Source: Myxococcus guangdongensis (GTDB lineage: Bacteria > Myxococcota > Myxococcia > Myxococcales > Myxococcaceae). From it: a DNA stretch of 64,000 nucleotides. Shown here piece after piece: positions 47,978 to 57,185 of the stretch. Position 1 is the stretch's first letter. The number at the start of each line of letters is the position of its first letter. The notes below the pieces were generated by a model. The model had not been told where the DNA came from. It searched no databases and saw only the letters and a program-made list of their open reading frames with translations. The stretch lies in the NCBI RefSeq assembly GCF_024198255.1, contig NZ_JAJVKW010000017.1, forward strand, positions 1 to 64,000, written 5' to 3'. Position numbers and translations under genes: made by a program.

Positions 47978-48824
47978 GCGAACAGAAAAGCAGTGACTTG
48001 GGCTGGGCCGCGCGGCGGCGCGCGTCTCCCAGGTCCACCACGCACACGACGCGAGACTCGCGGCCCACGCACACCCGCGCGGCCACCGTGTCGCAATGCT
48101 CGAGGATGCGGCGCAACCCGAGGCCCGCTCCGCCCCCGGACGCATCCACCTTCACCTTCTGGCCCCACCCGTCCAACGCCCGGGCGAACGACCCCGGCCG
48201 CAGCCCGCCGAAGCGGTCCGCCACCTCCATCCACATCCGGCCATCCTCCACCGCGAACCCCAGCTCGCAGGCGTCCTCCGGCGCCACCTCGCGCACCTCG
48301 GTGCGACGGTGCGCGTAGCGAGGCTCGCCCTTCGCGTCCACCGGCGCATCCAACAGCGCGTTGGCGGCGATTTCATGCACCACGTCCGCCACCAGCCCCG
48401 CGGCCACCCGGCTGCCCTCGGCCGCGCCCACCGCCGTCGCCGCCGCCGTGGCCGCCTCGTGGATGTCCGTCACGCGGCGCAGCGGACGGCGCGTCACCTC
48501 CGCGCGCTCGGGCAGCAGCGTTCCGGACGCCTTGAGGACCGCGCCCACCAGGAGCGCTTCCCACAGGGACGGGCCGCCGTCGCGCTCGCGCGTGGCGAGC
48601 AGCAGCGCCGGAGGCTCGCGCCGCAGCCACTGCGCGTGCTCGGGCTTGAGGACTCCGTCGAACAGCAGGAGGCCGCGCGAGACCGTCGCCGGGGACGTCA
48701 CCGCGGAGGCCCCCACCCCACCCTGCGTCAGCACAGGCACCACCTGCTCGAGCGCGGCCGCGGGCAGGGAAGCATCTGCAATCAGCAGGAGGCCACTGGC
48801 CTCCAGGTGGGGTGCGGTACTCAA
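47955..48824 (-). CDS. RsbW/anti-sigma-type HATPase protein
   Basis: A 289-residue protein. The N-terminal 110 residues have no clear family (possibly a degenerate receiver-like fold: LLLIADASLPAAALEQVV). The C-terminal half is a GHKL ATPase: N box VVHEIAANALLDAP with Asn155, EVADRFGG with Asp203, and the glycine lid SGGGAGLGLRRILEHCD near 229-245. There is no phospho-accepting His, so it fits the anti-sigma/RsbW serine kinase group that phosphorylates STAS proteins. Its stop overlaps the start of a kinase that carries a STAS domain with Ser60/Ser61, a likely substrate. The TonB-receptor gene ends nine bases upstream, so all three share a transcript. Confidence 0.88.
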
Positions 48825-48833
48825 ACGAGGTGC

Positions 48834-51476
48834 CTAGTAGCGTACCTTGACTTCACTGAAGAAGGATTGGGGCGCCACGGGGAAGCCGTGGGACTCCTCG
48901 TAGGCTGCGTTGAAGAGGTTGGAGCCCAGGAACGACACGGAGATGCCGTCGTAGACGTTGAAGCCCACCCGCGCGCTGGCGGTGAGGTAGCTGGGCAGCT
49001 CCACGCGGGAGCTGGGCAGGCCCGTGGCCTCGTCCACCTGGAAGCCCGGGTCGAAGCGCGAGCCCACGAAGAGGGCGTACAGCTCCACGAAGGCCACCTT
49101 GCCGATGTTGGTGCGGCCGCGCGCGTAGATGCGGTGGGTGGGCGCGTAGTCCAGCGGCGTGCGGGGCCCGTCGTCGAAGGGCACGCTCTTGGCGTCGAGG
49201 AACTGGTAGGCCACGTCGAAGGACGAGTTGATGGCCGGAATCTGCGCGGCCGCCTCCAGCTCCGCGCCGGCGATGCGCGCGTCACCCATGTTCCGGAACT
49301 GCGACACCGAGCCGAACACCAGCTGCTGATTGATGAAGTTCTTGGCCACGTTGTAGAAGCCCGTCCCCGTCAGGCGCACCCGCCGGTCGAAGGGCCAGAA
49401 GTCCACCGAGGCCTCGAAGGTGTCGAGCGTCTCCGCCCGCAGGCCCGCGTTGCCCACCAGCGTGGAGGCGTACATCTGCTGGTTGATGGCCAGCTCCGCC
49501 AGCGTGGGCGCGCGGAAGGCGCGGCCGTAGTTGGTGCGCAGCGTGAGCAGCTCCGGCACCGCGTGGAAGACGATGCTGGCGCGCGGCGAAATCTGGTCCG
49601 TGCGCTCGCGCCAGACGCGCTCCGGAATCTGGTAGCGGTCATAGCGGGCGCCCGCGCTCACCACCACGCGCTCCAGCGGGCGGTACTCCGCGTCCACGAA
49701 GCCACCGATGATGGTCTGCTTCGTGTCGTCCATCGTGAGCTCGGGCAGCACGTTGGGCACGTTGACCTGGTCGAACTTCACGTCGCCTCCGAACGTCACG
49801 GACACCGGGCCCGCCGAGTACAGCGCGCGCGCCTCGCCGCCCAGCCGCCGACGCTTGCCCAGCGCGCGCGTGGGGTCGCCACCGAAGGCGTTCTCCAGCA
49901 CCACGTCGCGGCGCTTGAAGAAGCCGTACACCTGACCGAACAGGCGCAGGCTGTCCGTCACCTGCTGGTCCACCTGGGCGGAGGCGTTGAGGTTCTGGAC
50001 GGACTCCTCGTCATTCGGCGTGTAGTGGCAGCGGCCGCAGTTGCCCACCGTCGAAATCTGGGTGTGCGAGCCACCCGGGCGGCCGATGGTCGCGTCCGTG
50101 AAGTCTGCGTCCAGCGCCAGCGGCCCCACGCGCACCTTGCCGTTGACCTGGTGCACCATCGAGTCCTGGTTGGTGTCCACCAGGCCCGTGGTGGGGTCAT
50201 TGAAGAGCTGGGCCCCGTCCGAGCCGAAGCCGTAGTAGCCGAGCAGCGCCTCCACCGGCCCGCCGCGGCCGGCCACGTTGCCGTGCAGCCGCCACGTCTG
50301 GTCCTGGCCCGCGAGCACGCGCGCCTCCGCGCCCACGTTGCGACCCGGGGCGATGAGGTCCGCGGGCTGCCGCTCGATGATGTTGATGACGCCGCTGAAG
50401 GCGTTGGAGCCGTACAGCGACGAGCCCGGGCCCCGGATGACCTCCACCTGCTTGAGGTTGACCAGGGGCGTCGTCTCGTCCGCGTAGAACTGGCCCGTCC
50501 ACGGGTCCGTCAGCGGCCGGCCGTCCTTCAGGAGCAGGAGGCGGTTGGACAGGTAGTTGGAGCCCAGGCCGCGCGCGCTCACCGCCGCCTTGCGCATGGA
50601 GCCCCGGCGGCACTCCATGCCGGGGAAGTACTGGATGGCCTCGCACAGCGTGAACTGGCCGGTGCCCTCGAGCTCCTCGGCCGGAATCCACGACACCGTC
50701 AGCGGCACGTCCGCGATGCGCTGGTTGCGCTTGCCGGCCGTGGTCACCACCGCCTCGCTGAGCACGCGGTTGACGGACTCCTCCAGCGGGTCCGCGCCGC
50801 CCAGCGGATCCAACCCGGCCAGGCCCGACGGGGGCGGCATGGCCCGGTCCAGGGTGGGCTCGGCGAAGGGCGCGCTGATGGGGACGTTGTCGGTGGCGAC
50901 GGGCGCGGCGGGCGGGCTCTTCGTCGCGGGCAGCACGGCGCCGTGGCCCGGGGTGGAGGCGGGCGACGAGATGAGCGGATCCGCGATGCTGGGGCCGGGC
51001 TGGGCGCCAGGGCTCGCCACGGGGGCGGCGGGCAGCGGCGCGGGGGGATGCGACTCCACCGTGGGCGCGGGGGTGACGGGCACGGGGGGCTCGGCCGTCA
51101 CGGACTCCGTCGCGGTGGAAGGGTCGTCCTCCAGGCCACCGCCCAGCACGGGGATGTCCGAGTCCGTGGCCTCCGTGCCGCGAGGAGGCTTGCGCGTCTT
51201 GGGCGGCTTCTTCACCGCCGCGCGCGGGGGCTTGGTGGCGGGCGTCTTCGTCGTCGTGGCCGCGGGCTTCGTCCCGTTCGCCACGCGCTTCTTGCGCTTC
51301 ACCTTGGGCTGCGACTCGGAGGCCGCGTTGGTCTCTTGCGCCTGGGCCACCGCCGGGTGGGCCACGGCCAGCGCGCAGAGGACGGCTGACACCGTGAAGA
51401 AGGCGCGAAGGCCCCGGCGCTTCACGTGAGCACGCACCGCGCCTGGCAGCGGATCACCACACACAATCGAGTGCAT
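48834..51476 (-). CDS. TonB-dependent outer-membrane receptor with a CxxCH motif
   Basis: An 880-residue outer-membrane receptor. A signal peptide (FFTVSAVLCALAVAHPAVAQAQ) is followed by a long, basic then Pro/Ala-rich linker (about 40-200), the plug domain (VVTTAGKRNQRIADVPLTVSWIPAEELEGTG, LCEAIQYFPGMECRRG, VEVIRGPGSSLYGSNAFSGVINII), and a 22-strand-type barrel ending in SEVKVRY with the C-terminal aromatic. Receptors of this class import siderophores, cobalamin, haem or other metal complexes using TonB. Unusually, CGRCH lies at 480-484 in what should be a loop. No ton genes adjoin it. Start ATG 51476; the 25 residues upstream in frame are rejected. A weak Fur-like site lies in the promoter region. 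Confidence 0.93.
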   Translation of the reverse strand: MHSIVCGDPLPGAVRAHVKRRGLRAFFTVSAVLCALAVAHPAVAQAQETNAASESQPKVKRKKRVANGTKPAATTTKTPATKPPRAAVKKPPKTRKPPRGTEATDSDIPVLGGGLEDDPSTATESVTAEPPVPVTPAPTVESHPPAPLPAAPVASPGAQPGPSIADPLISSPASTPGHGAVLPATKSPPAAPVATDNVPISAPFAEPTLDRAMPPPSGLAGLDPLGGADPLEESVNRVLSEAVVTTAGKRNQRIADVPLTVSWIPAEELEGTGQFTLCEAIQYFPGMECRRGSMRKAAVSARGLGSNYLSNRLLLLKDGRPLTDPWTGQFYADETTPLVNLKQVEVIRGPGSSLYGSNAFSGVINIIERQPADLIAPGRNVGAEARVLAGQDQTWRLHGNVAGRGGPVEALLGYYGFGSDGAQLFNDPTTGLVDTNQDSMVHQVNGKVRVGPLALDADFTDATIGRPGGSHTQISTVGNCGRCHYTPNDEESVQNLNASAQVDQQVTDSLRLFGQVYGFFKRRDVVLENAFGGDPTRALGKRRRLGGEARALYSAGPVSVTFGGDVKFDQVNVPNVLPELTMDDTKQTIIGGFVDAEYRPLERVVVSAGARYDRYQIPERVWRERTDQISPRASIVFHAVPELLTLRTNYGRAFRAPTLAELAINQQMYASTLVGNAGLRAETLDTFEASVDFWPFDRRVRLTGTGFYNVAKNFINQQLVFGSVSQFRNMGDARIAGAELEAAAQIPAINSSFDVAYQFLDAKSVPFDDGPRTPLDYAPTHRIYARGRTNIGKVAFVELYALFVGSRFDPGFQVDEATGLPSSRVELPSYLTASARVGFNVYDGISVSFLGSNLFNAAYEESHGFPVAPQSFFSEVKVRY

Positions 51477-51635
51477 CGTTCTCTCATCCGCGGATGGGAG
51501 GAGCCCCCGCGGTCCTGTACGCCCCGGTTGGCGGGCGCGGCGCCAGGGCAATCGGTCTGTTGGACGAATTCGCTCACCTGCACGCTCGCGCCGTCGAAAA
51601 ACAAGCTACCCCAGAGAACCTGCCGGGCCAAGCCG

Positions 51636-51650
51636 GTGATTCTCATTCCC
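51636..51650 (-). promoter_or_regulatory. Weak Fur-box-like sequence upstream of the TonB receptor
   Basis: On the minus strand GGGAATGAGAATCAC matches the left part of the Fur consensus (AATGATAATCA) at 10 of 11 positions, but the right half is poor. It is 160 bases from the receptor start, so relevance depends on where transcription begins. Confidence 0.25.
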
Positions 51651-51698
51651 TGGAAACTCAAGAGTGTTTCGGGCTGTAGCGTCCAAGGTTGCCTGAAA

Positions 51699-52616
51699 TC
51701 AGTCGTCGGGCTGCTCGGCGGAGACGGCGAGGTCGCTGGTGAAGGACGGCAGCGAGGGCCCCAGCGCCTCGGCGCGGACGAAGACTTCGGCGTCCACGCG
51801 TGTGTCCGCCACGTCGGCGAAGACGGGCTGGCGGCGCGGAGGGCCCTGGGTGACGAGACGTCGGAAGTCCTCGAAGTCCTTGCCCTGGATGCGCGCGAAG
51901 GGCTCGAACGGAGCCACCGCGCCCACGGTGGACAGGGCCTGCTCCAGGGCCTCCTTGTGGTTGCGCAGGTCCACCAGGACGGCGCCGGGGAGCCGGGCGC
52001 TGCGGAAGAGCACGCGCAAATCCTTGTCCTTGGGCACGTGGGACATGGGGACCAGCGCGGCCTCGGCGCCCTTGGCCTCGAGCATCTTCAGCGCGGACTC
52101 CACGTTGGGCACGGGCGACAGCTTGAAATGCCGCTGCGCGTCCAAGTCCCCGCCGAGCACCGCGTGGGTGACGAACTTGGGGTCCGCGGGGCCGGCGCCC
52201 TTCACCAGGGCCAGGCGCTTGCCGGCGAGGTCCTTCACCGCGCCCTTGTGGGTGGAGACGATGGCCCAGCGCTGCTGGGACTCTCCCGGGCGCGCGGCCC
52301 AGGCCAGGGGCGTGGCGCGCGTGCCCAACTGCACGGCGGCCCAGCCCTCCACCACGGCGAAGTCGACCAGGCCGTCGGCCATGGCGCGCGCGAAGTCCTC
52401 GTAGCGGCCGAAGCTCTTGGCGGCCACGGGGCGGTCCATCACCTCGGTGAGCTTGGCGGCCAGGGCCTCCGCGTACTGGAAGCGCTCCTGGCCGTCACTC
52501 AAGGTGGTGGCGAGGAAGACGCCCACGGTGGCCTTCTTGGGGGGCGCGGCGACGGCGGGAGCGGCGATGCACAGGGCCAGCGCGAGGATGGCCCACGGGA
52601 AACGAGGCGTCTTCAT
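51699..52616 (-). CDS. PhnD-like periplasmic binding protein without a transporter
   Basis: A 305-residue exported protein with a signal peptide (WAILALALCIAAPAVAA) and a phosphate/phosphonate-type (PhnD/PF12974-like) binding fold: VGVFLATTLSDGQERFQYAEALAAKL, GRYEDFARAMADGLVDFAVVEGWAAVQ, WAIVSTHKGAVKDLAGKRLALVKGAGPADPKF and a final lobe. Such proteins bind oxyanions or act as sensory ligands. No permease or ATPase gene is near, and the gene overlaps the TPR gene upstream by ATGA, so a sensory or scaffolding role next to the TonB receptor is likelier than ABC transport. Start ATG 52616. Confidence 0.85.
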   Translation of the reverse strand: MKTPRFPWAILALALCIAAPAVAAPPKKATVGVFLATTLSDGQERFQYAEALAAKLTEVMDRPVAAKSFGRYEDFARAMADGLVDFAVVEGWAAVQLGTRATPLAWAARPGESQQRWAIVSTHKGAVKDLAGKRLALVKGAGPADPKFVTHAVLGGDLDAQRHFKLSPVPNVESALKMLEAKGAEAALVPMSHVPKDKDLRVLFRSARLPGAVLVDLRNHKEALEQALSTVGAVAPFEPFARIQGKDFEDFRRLVTQGPPRRQPVFADVADTRVDAEVFVRAEALGPSLPSFTSDLAVSAEQPDD

Positions 52617-55132
52617 GGGGTCTCCTCCACCACGGCGGCGCCGCCAGCCGGGGCGCTGCCCGCGGGCTCGGCGAGGCCATGCAGGCTCTGCAGTCGGTCC
52701 TTCCACTCACGCACCTGGGCCATGCGAGGCCCGGTGCCGGAGGCGAGGTAGCGGCGCCAGGCGTCCACGGCCTCGGCGGGCTCGTGGCGGCGCTCCTGGG
52801 CGTCGATGCCCAGGTTGAGCGACGCCACGGACACGGACGACTCCAGGCGGCGCCAGGTGGTCAGCGCGTCGGACGTCTTGCCCTTGCGCCAGTCGACGCA
52901 GGCCAGGTTGTGCTGGACGAGCGCGTCCTCGGGCTCGGTGGCGAGCGCGGCCTTGAGGGCCTTCTCGGCGAGCTTCATGTTGCCGGAGGCATAGGCCAGC
53001 GAGGCCTCTCGCCGGTGGAGCGCGCCCGTCATGGAGGCAATCCACTGGGGCTGCCCCGGCATGGGCTTCTTGGCCGCGGCGGTGAGCTGCTTGCGAGCCG
53101 CCGCCACCTGCCCCTTCTTGTAGAGCGCGAAGGTGTCCGCCAGCGCGCGTGTGTTGGGCCAGGCCCAGGGCTGCGCGGGGGTGAGCGCCTTCTTCAGCGC
53201 GGCGGCGGCCTCGGCGTGACGGCCGGCCTCCGCGCGCGTGAGGCCCCGGGCGAGGAGGGCCAGCCTGGCCAGGTCTCCGCGCTTGCCGGTGCCCAGCTTC
53301 TCCACCGCGTCGAGGTCGCGGTCGGCGGCCTCCGCGTCCCCCGCCTCCAGCCGGGCCAGCGCGCGACGCACCAGCACGCGCGGCAGGTTGGCCTGGGCCA
53401 CGCTCGCGGCGTCGCGCGACGGGCCCACCTCGGTGAGCCGCTGCACGGCGGCGTCCACCTGACCCAACTCCACCTCCGCCAGCGCGGCGCCCACGGACGC
53501 CTCGGCCTGCTGGTCCGGCTCCTGCGTCTGCTTGCCGGCGAAGGTGAACGCCTCGAGCGCCGCCTGCGCGTCACCCGCGCCCAGCCGCGCGTAGCCCAAC
53601 AGGAGCTGATCTCGCCACGTCGCGCCGGGCAGCGTGGCCCCCTGCTCCATCACCTTGCGCGCGTCCGCGTACGTGCGCGTCTCCAGGAGCGCCGCCGTCA
53701 GCCGACGGGCCATGACCGCGCTGCGGTCCAGGTCGAACGCGCGGCGCAAATCCCGCACCGCGTCGTCGGCCCGGCCTCCACCGCTGCGATCTCGTGCGCG
53801 ATGGGCCAGCGCGCGCGCCAGCCACTGCTTCGCGCCCGCGTGCTGGGGCTCCACCTGCAGCGCGTTGCCGTAGTCCTCGATGGCCTGGTCCCACTGGCCG
53901 GTGGCGAAGTGGTCCGCGCCCAGGAGCATCCAGCCCAGGGCCTGACGGGGCGCCATCTCCACCACGCGGCGGTGCACCTCCACCGCGCGCTGGAAGCGGC
54001 CCGCGCGACGGTTGACCGAGCCGAGCGAGGCCCACAGGTCCAGGCTGCTCGCGCCCGAGCGCACCGCGGCCTCCAGGAACTGGATGGCCTCCTCGTGACG
54101 GCCCTGCGCCTGCAGCGCCTTGCCCACGGCCATCTGTCCCAGCACCAGGCCCGGCTGCAGCTCCAGCACCTTGCGGTAGGCCTCCTCGGCGGCCGGGGCC
54201 TGCTTGCGCGCGAGGCGCACGTCACCGAGCAGCAGGTAGGCCGCGGGCGTCGCGCCCAGCTTCACCACCGCCACCGCCTCCGACTCGGCGCGCGTCAGAT
54301 CGCCACCGGACAGGTACAGCCGCGCGAGCTTCTCCCTCGGCTCCGCGACCTGCGGGAAGCGCGTGGCCACGCCCTCCAGCAGCGTGCGCGCCTCGGCCAC
54401 CTTGCCCTCCAGCTCCAGCACGCTCGCGAGCCCCAGCTGCACGGTGGGCGACTCGGGCCGTCCGGCCTGGGCCTGGGTGAAGGACGCGCGCGCGGCCACG
54501 GCGTCCCGACGCAGCACATGCGCGCGGCCGAGCAGCTCGTGAATCTGGAAGTCGTTGCCGGACAGCTTCGCGGGGCGCAGCGTCAGGTAGCGCTGCAGCC
54601 GCGTCACCGCCGCGTCGCCCTGCTGGGCGTAGAGGTAGTAGCTGGCCAGGTAGTAGTGGACGATGAGGTGCTCGGCCTGGTCGGCCTGGGCCACCTGCTC
54701 CAACATCGGCACCGCCTCCGGGAAGCGGCGCAGCTTGAAGAGGGCCACGCCCAGCGGATACGCGAGCGTCAGCTCGGCCGGGTTCGCCTTCTGCACGGGC
54801 TGCACGCGCTCCACGGTGCGCGCCCAGTCCTGGAGCGCGTTGGCGGCGGAGCCCACGCCCGCGGCGGCGGTGATGGAGGTGGGCTCGGCGGCCAGGGCCT
54901 TCTCGAAGAGGCCCAGGGCCTTCCTGTACTTCTCCTCGGCCTCCTTCTTGTCACCGGAGGCGCTCGCGGCGCTGGCGGAGACCTGGGCCTGCTCGCCCTC
55001 CTTCACCAGCCGCTGTGACTCGGACATGGGTGGCGCGCGGTACTGCGCCAGGGCAGGAGGACTGGCCAGCGAGGCCAGGAGCGCGAGCGCGGGGACGAGA
55101 CGTCGCTTGGGGGTGTGGGGTGTGCGGCGCAT
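52613..55132 (-). CDS. Large exported TPR protein
   Basis: An 839-residue periplasmic or envelope protein. A signal peptide (LVPALALLASLASPPALAQ) is followed by almost continuous TPR repeats, for example AEEAYRKVLELQPGLVLGQMAVGKALQAQGRHEEAIQFLEAAV, WDQAIEDYGNALQVEPQHAGAKQWLARAL and LAYASGNMKLAEKALKAALATEPEDALVQHNLACVDWRKG read in pieces. It should act as a scaffold. The stop overlaps the PhnD-like start, and the SpoIIE-type phosphatase gene ends 18 bases upstream, so the operon order is phosphatase, TPR, binding protein. By analogy with myxobacterial gliding and TonB clusters it may link outer and inner membrane components, which is inference. Confidence 0.9.
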   Translation of the reverse strand: MRRTPHTPKRRLVPALALLASLASPPALAQYRAPPMSESQRLVKEGEQAQVSASAASASGDKKEAEEKYRKALGLFEKALAAEPTSITAAAGVGSAANALQDWARTVERVQPVQKANPAELTLAYPLGVALFKLRRFPEAVPMLEQVAQADQAEHLIVHYYLASYYLYAQQGDAAVTRLQRYLTLRPAKLSGNDFQIHELLGRAHVLRRDAVAARASFTQAQAGRPESPTVQLGLASVLELEGKVAEARTLLEGVATRFPQVAEPREKLARLYLSGGDLTRAESEAVAVVKLGATPAAYLLLGDVRLARKQAPAAEEAYRKVLELQPGLVLGQMAVGKALQAQGRHEEAIQFLEAAVRSGASSLDLWASLGSVNRRAGRFQRAVEVHRRVVEMAPRQALGWMLLGADHFATGQWDQAIEDYGNALQVEPQHAGAKQWLARALAHRARDRSGGGRADDAVRDLRRAFDLDRSAVMARRLTAALLETRTYADARKVMEQGATLPGATWRDQLLLGYARLGAGDAQAALEAFTFAGKQTQEPDQQAEASVGAALAEVELGQVDAAVQRLTEVGPSRDAASVAQANLPRVLVRRALARLEAGDAEAADRDLDAVEKLGTGKRGDLARLALLARGLTRAEAGRHAEAAAALKKALTPAQPWAWPNTRALADTFALYKKGQVAAARKQLTAAAKKPMPGQPQWIASMTGALHRREASLAYASGNMKLAEKALKAALATEPEDALVQHNLACVDWRKGKTSDALTTWRRLESSVSVASLNLGIDAQERRHEPAEAVDAWRRYLASGTGPRMAQVREWKDRLQSLHGLAEPAGSAPAGGAAVVEETP

Positions 55133-55150
55133 GCGGGAGTCGTCCAGGGG

Positions 55151-56962
55151 TCAGGCGGGGCTGAACTCGGCGACGACGACGGTGATGTCGTCGCGCTGCG
55201 GCTGGCCCGCGCTGTGGGCACGGGCGTCCGCGAGCAGCGCTTCACGCAGCGCCTCCGCGGACAGGTGGGCATTGGCTTGCACCGCGGCGGCCAGGCGCTG
55301 GGTGCCGTACATGCGCCCTCCGCCGTCGCGCGCCTCGGTGAGGCCATCGGTGTACCAGACGACGATGTCGCCGGGGCGAAGCTGGCCGTCGCGCGAGGTG
55401 AACTGCGACGTCACGGACGCGCCCAGCAGCGGACCGCGCGCGGGCAGCGAGGCCACCTGGCCGCTGTGGCGGTTGAAGACGAGGGGGCTGGGGTGGGCTC
55501 CGGCCGCGTAGTCGATGACGCCGGTGGACACGTCGATGACGGCCAGCGCGCTGGACATCTGGTGCTCGCCCCGGCCCACGTTGGCCAGCGTCACGTTGAG
55601 CGCGGTGATGAGCATCCGCGCGTTGACCTCCGAGGGCTCGCGCAGCGTCATCGCGGACGCGAAGCCGCTGGTGGCGCTGGTGGCGACCAGCGACGTGGAC
55701 AGGCCGTGGCCCGTCACGTCACCGATGCCGATGACCACGCGCTGTTCATCCAGCGCGGCGCGGAACCACCAGTCGCCGCCGCACGCGTCCGCCGTGACGA
55801 CGAGGCCGGCGATGCGCAGCCCGCCCACCTGCACCGCGTCGCGGCCGGGCAGCAGCGTCTCCTGGACGGTGCGCGCCAGCGACACCTCTCGCTCCAGCTG
55901 CGCCTTGGCGCGCACGTCGTCGAGCAGCACCTTGATGCGCTCGGCCATGTGGTTGAACACCACGCCCAGCGTGCGCACCTCGCGCCCCGCGCCCCGCGCC
56001 GCCTGCGTGCGCGCGCCCAGGTCACCGGCGGCCAGCTGCATCACCTTGTGGGTGAGCATGCCCAACGGACGGGTGATGCGGCGGCTCTGGAACGCGGCCA
56101 CCACGCCCGCGAGCACCACGAAGCCCAGACCCAGGCCCAGCATGCGCACCGTGTTCGCGCGCACCGTGGCGCGCTTGTCCCGCTCCAGCTCCTCCAACTG
56201 CTCTTGCAGCGCGCGCAGCGAGTAGCTGATGACCACCAGCCCCTTGCCGCTGCTGGAGCCGTAGTCGATGGGCTCTTGAATCTCGTACACCGGCTGGTCG
56301 CGGTAGAAGGCCTGCACCAGGCGCTGCTCGGCGACGCGGCCGGTGGGCGCATCGGACTCGGCGGCGCCCGCGGCCTTCGGCTCGCTGTCCGCCATCACCA
56401 CGCCCTCCGGGTCGAGAATCTGGACGCGGAGGATGTTGGGGTTGGTGGTGACGATGGAGCCGGCCACGCCCTCCAGGAAGGCGTAGTTGTTGTCGCGCAG
56501 GTTGGTGACGGAGGTGAGCGCCAGCGTCTGGCCCACCGTGCGCCCCAGCTCGCGGGCCTGCTCCTGGATGCGCTCGGTGGAGCGGCGCGCGGTCTCCTCG
56601 AACTGGGACTGGGTGGACGCCACCGACAGCGCCGCCAGCAGGCCGACGATGACCACGACGAGCGCGGTGGTGGTGAGCAGCAGAATCTGGTCCAGCCGGG
56701 GCCCGCGGATGGCGGCGACGTTGGGCAGCTCGCCCGCCTCCAGCGGCGCGATGAGCGTGCCCGTCTGCTCGGCGTGGGGCAGGCCCACGTTGGAGGTGAG
56801 GCGCGTGGCGGTGGATTCGCGAGAGCCCGTGAGCTCCCGGGTGCCTGTCCTCTCGGCCGGTGGTGAGGCTTCACCCGGAGACGTGCCGGGGGACGTACCG
56901 GACTCCGGCGCGGGGTTCAGACGCGTGTTCGTGCTGGACAAGGACACACCCGGAAGGGCCAC
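55151..56962 (-). CDS. Membrane SpoIIE/RsbU-type serine phosphatase with HAMP domain
   Basis: A 603-residue PPM-family phosphatase that removes phosphate from STAS anti-anti-sigma proteins. It has a disordered N-terminus (1-85), a first membrane span (about 90-115), a periplasmic sensor region (about 116-270), a second span (LGLGLGFVVLAGVVAAF), HAMP (RRITRPLGMLTHKVMQLAAGDLG), a linker helix, and the phosphatase domain (about 370-603) with GGDWWFRAAL, GIGDVTGHGLS, AAGAHPSPLVF, YTDGLTEARD and DDITVVVAEF holding the metal Asp residues. The GTG start is uncertain, as the first 80 residues are low complexity. It heads the TPR/PhnD-like operon and faces the STAS-kinase/RsbW-like pair 7 kb downstream, the natural partners. 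Confidence 0.93.
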   Translation of the reverse strand: MALPGVSLSSTNTRLNPAPESGTSPGTSPGEASPPAERTGTRELTGSRESTATRLTSNVGLPHAEQTGTLIAPLEAGELPNVAAIRGPRLDQILLLTTTALVVVIVGLLAALSVASTQSQFEETARRSTERIQEQARELGRTVGQTLALTSVTNLRDNNYAFLEGVAGSIVTTNPNILRVQILDPEGVVMADSEPKAAGAAESDAPTGRVAEQRLVQAFYRDQPVYEIQEPIDYGSSSGKGLVVISYSLRALQEQLEELERDKRATVRANTVRMLGLGLGFVVLAGVVAAFQSRRITRPLGMLTHKVMQLAAGDLGARTQAARGAGREVRTLGVVFNHMAERIKVLLDDVRAKAQLEREVSLARTVQETLLPGRDAVQVGGLRIAGLVVTADACGGDWWFRAALDEQRVVIGIGDVTGHGLSTSLVATSATSGFASAMTLREPSEVNARMLITALNVTLANVGRGEHQMSSALAVIDVSTGVIDYAAGAHPSPLVFNRHSGQVASLPARGPLLGASVTSQFTSRDGQLRPGDIVVWYTDGLTEARDGGGRMYGTQRLAAAVQANAHLSAEALREALLADARAHSAGQPQRDDITVVVAEFSPA

Positions 56963-57185
56963 GCCCGAGGCGCGGCGGGAGCGGGAAAGAGTCTCGACTC
57001 TAGCGCACTTCTCCTGCTTCGCGAGGTCCTGCCCCCCACGGCACGTCTGGGTCGCCGTGCGGCGCGACGTGCCTTGACGGGTGTGGCCCGCATCCTGTTC
57101 CGCGAGGACACTTCACGTCAGGTGAGTGTCGGAGCGCGGCCCTTCACCCGGCGTCCACGCACGGGCCCGGTTAGGCTCGCGGAGC

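Noticed and set aside
51699-52616. Part of a phosphonate ABC uptake system
   Set aside because: No permease or ATPase gene is present and the gene is fused into a TPR/phosphatase operon.
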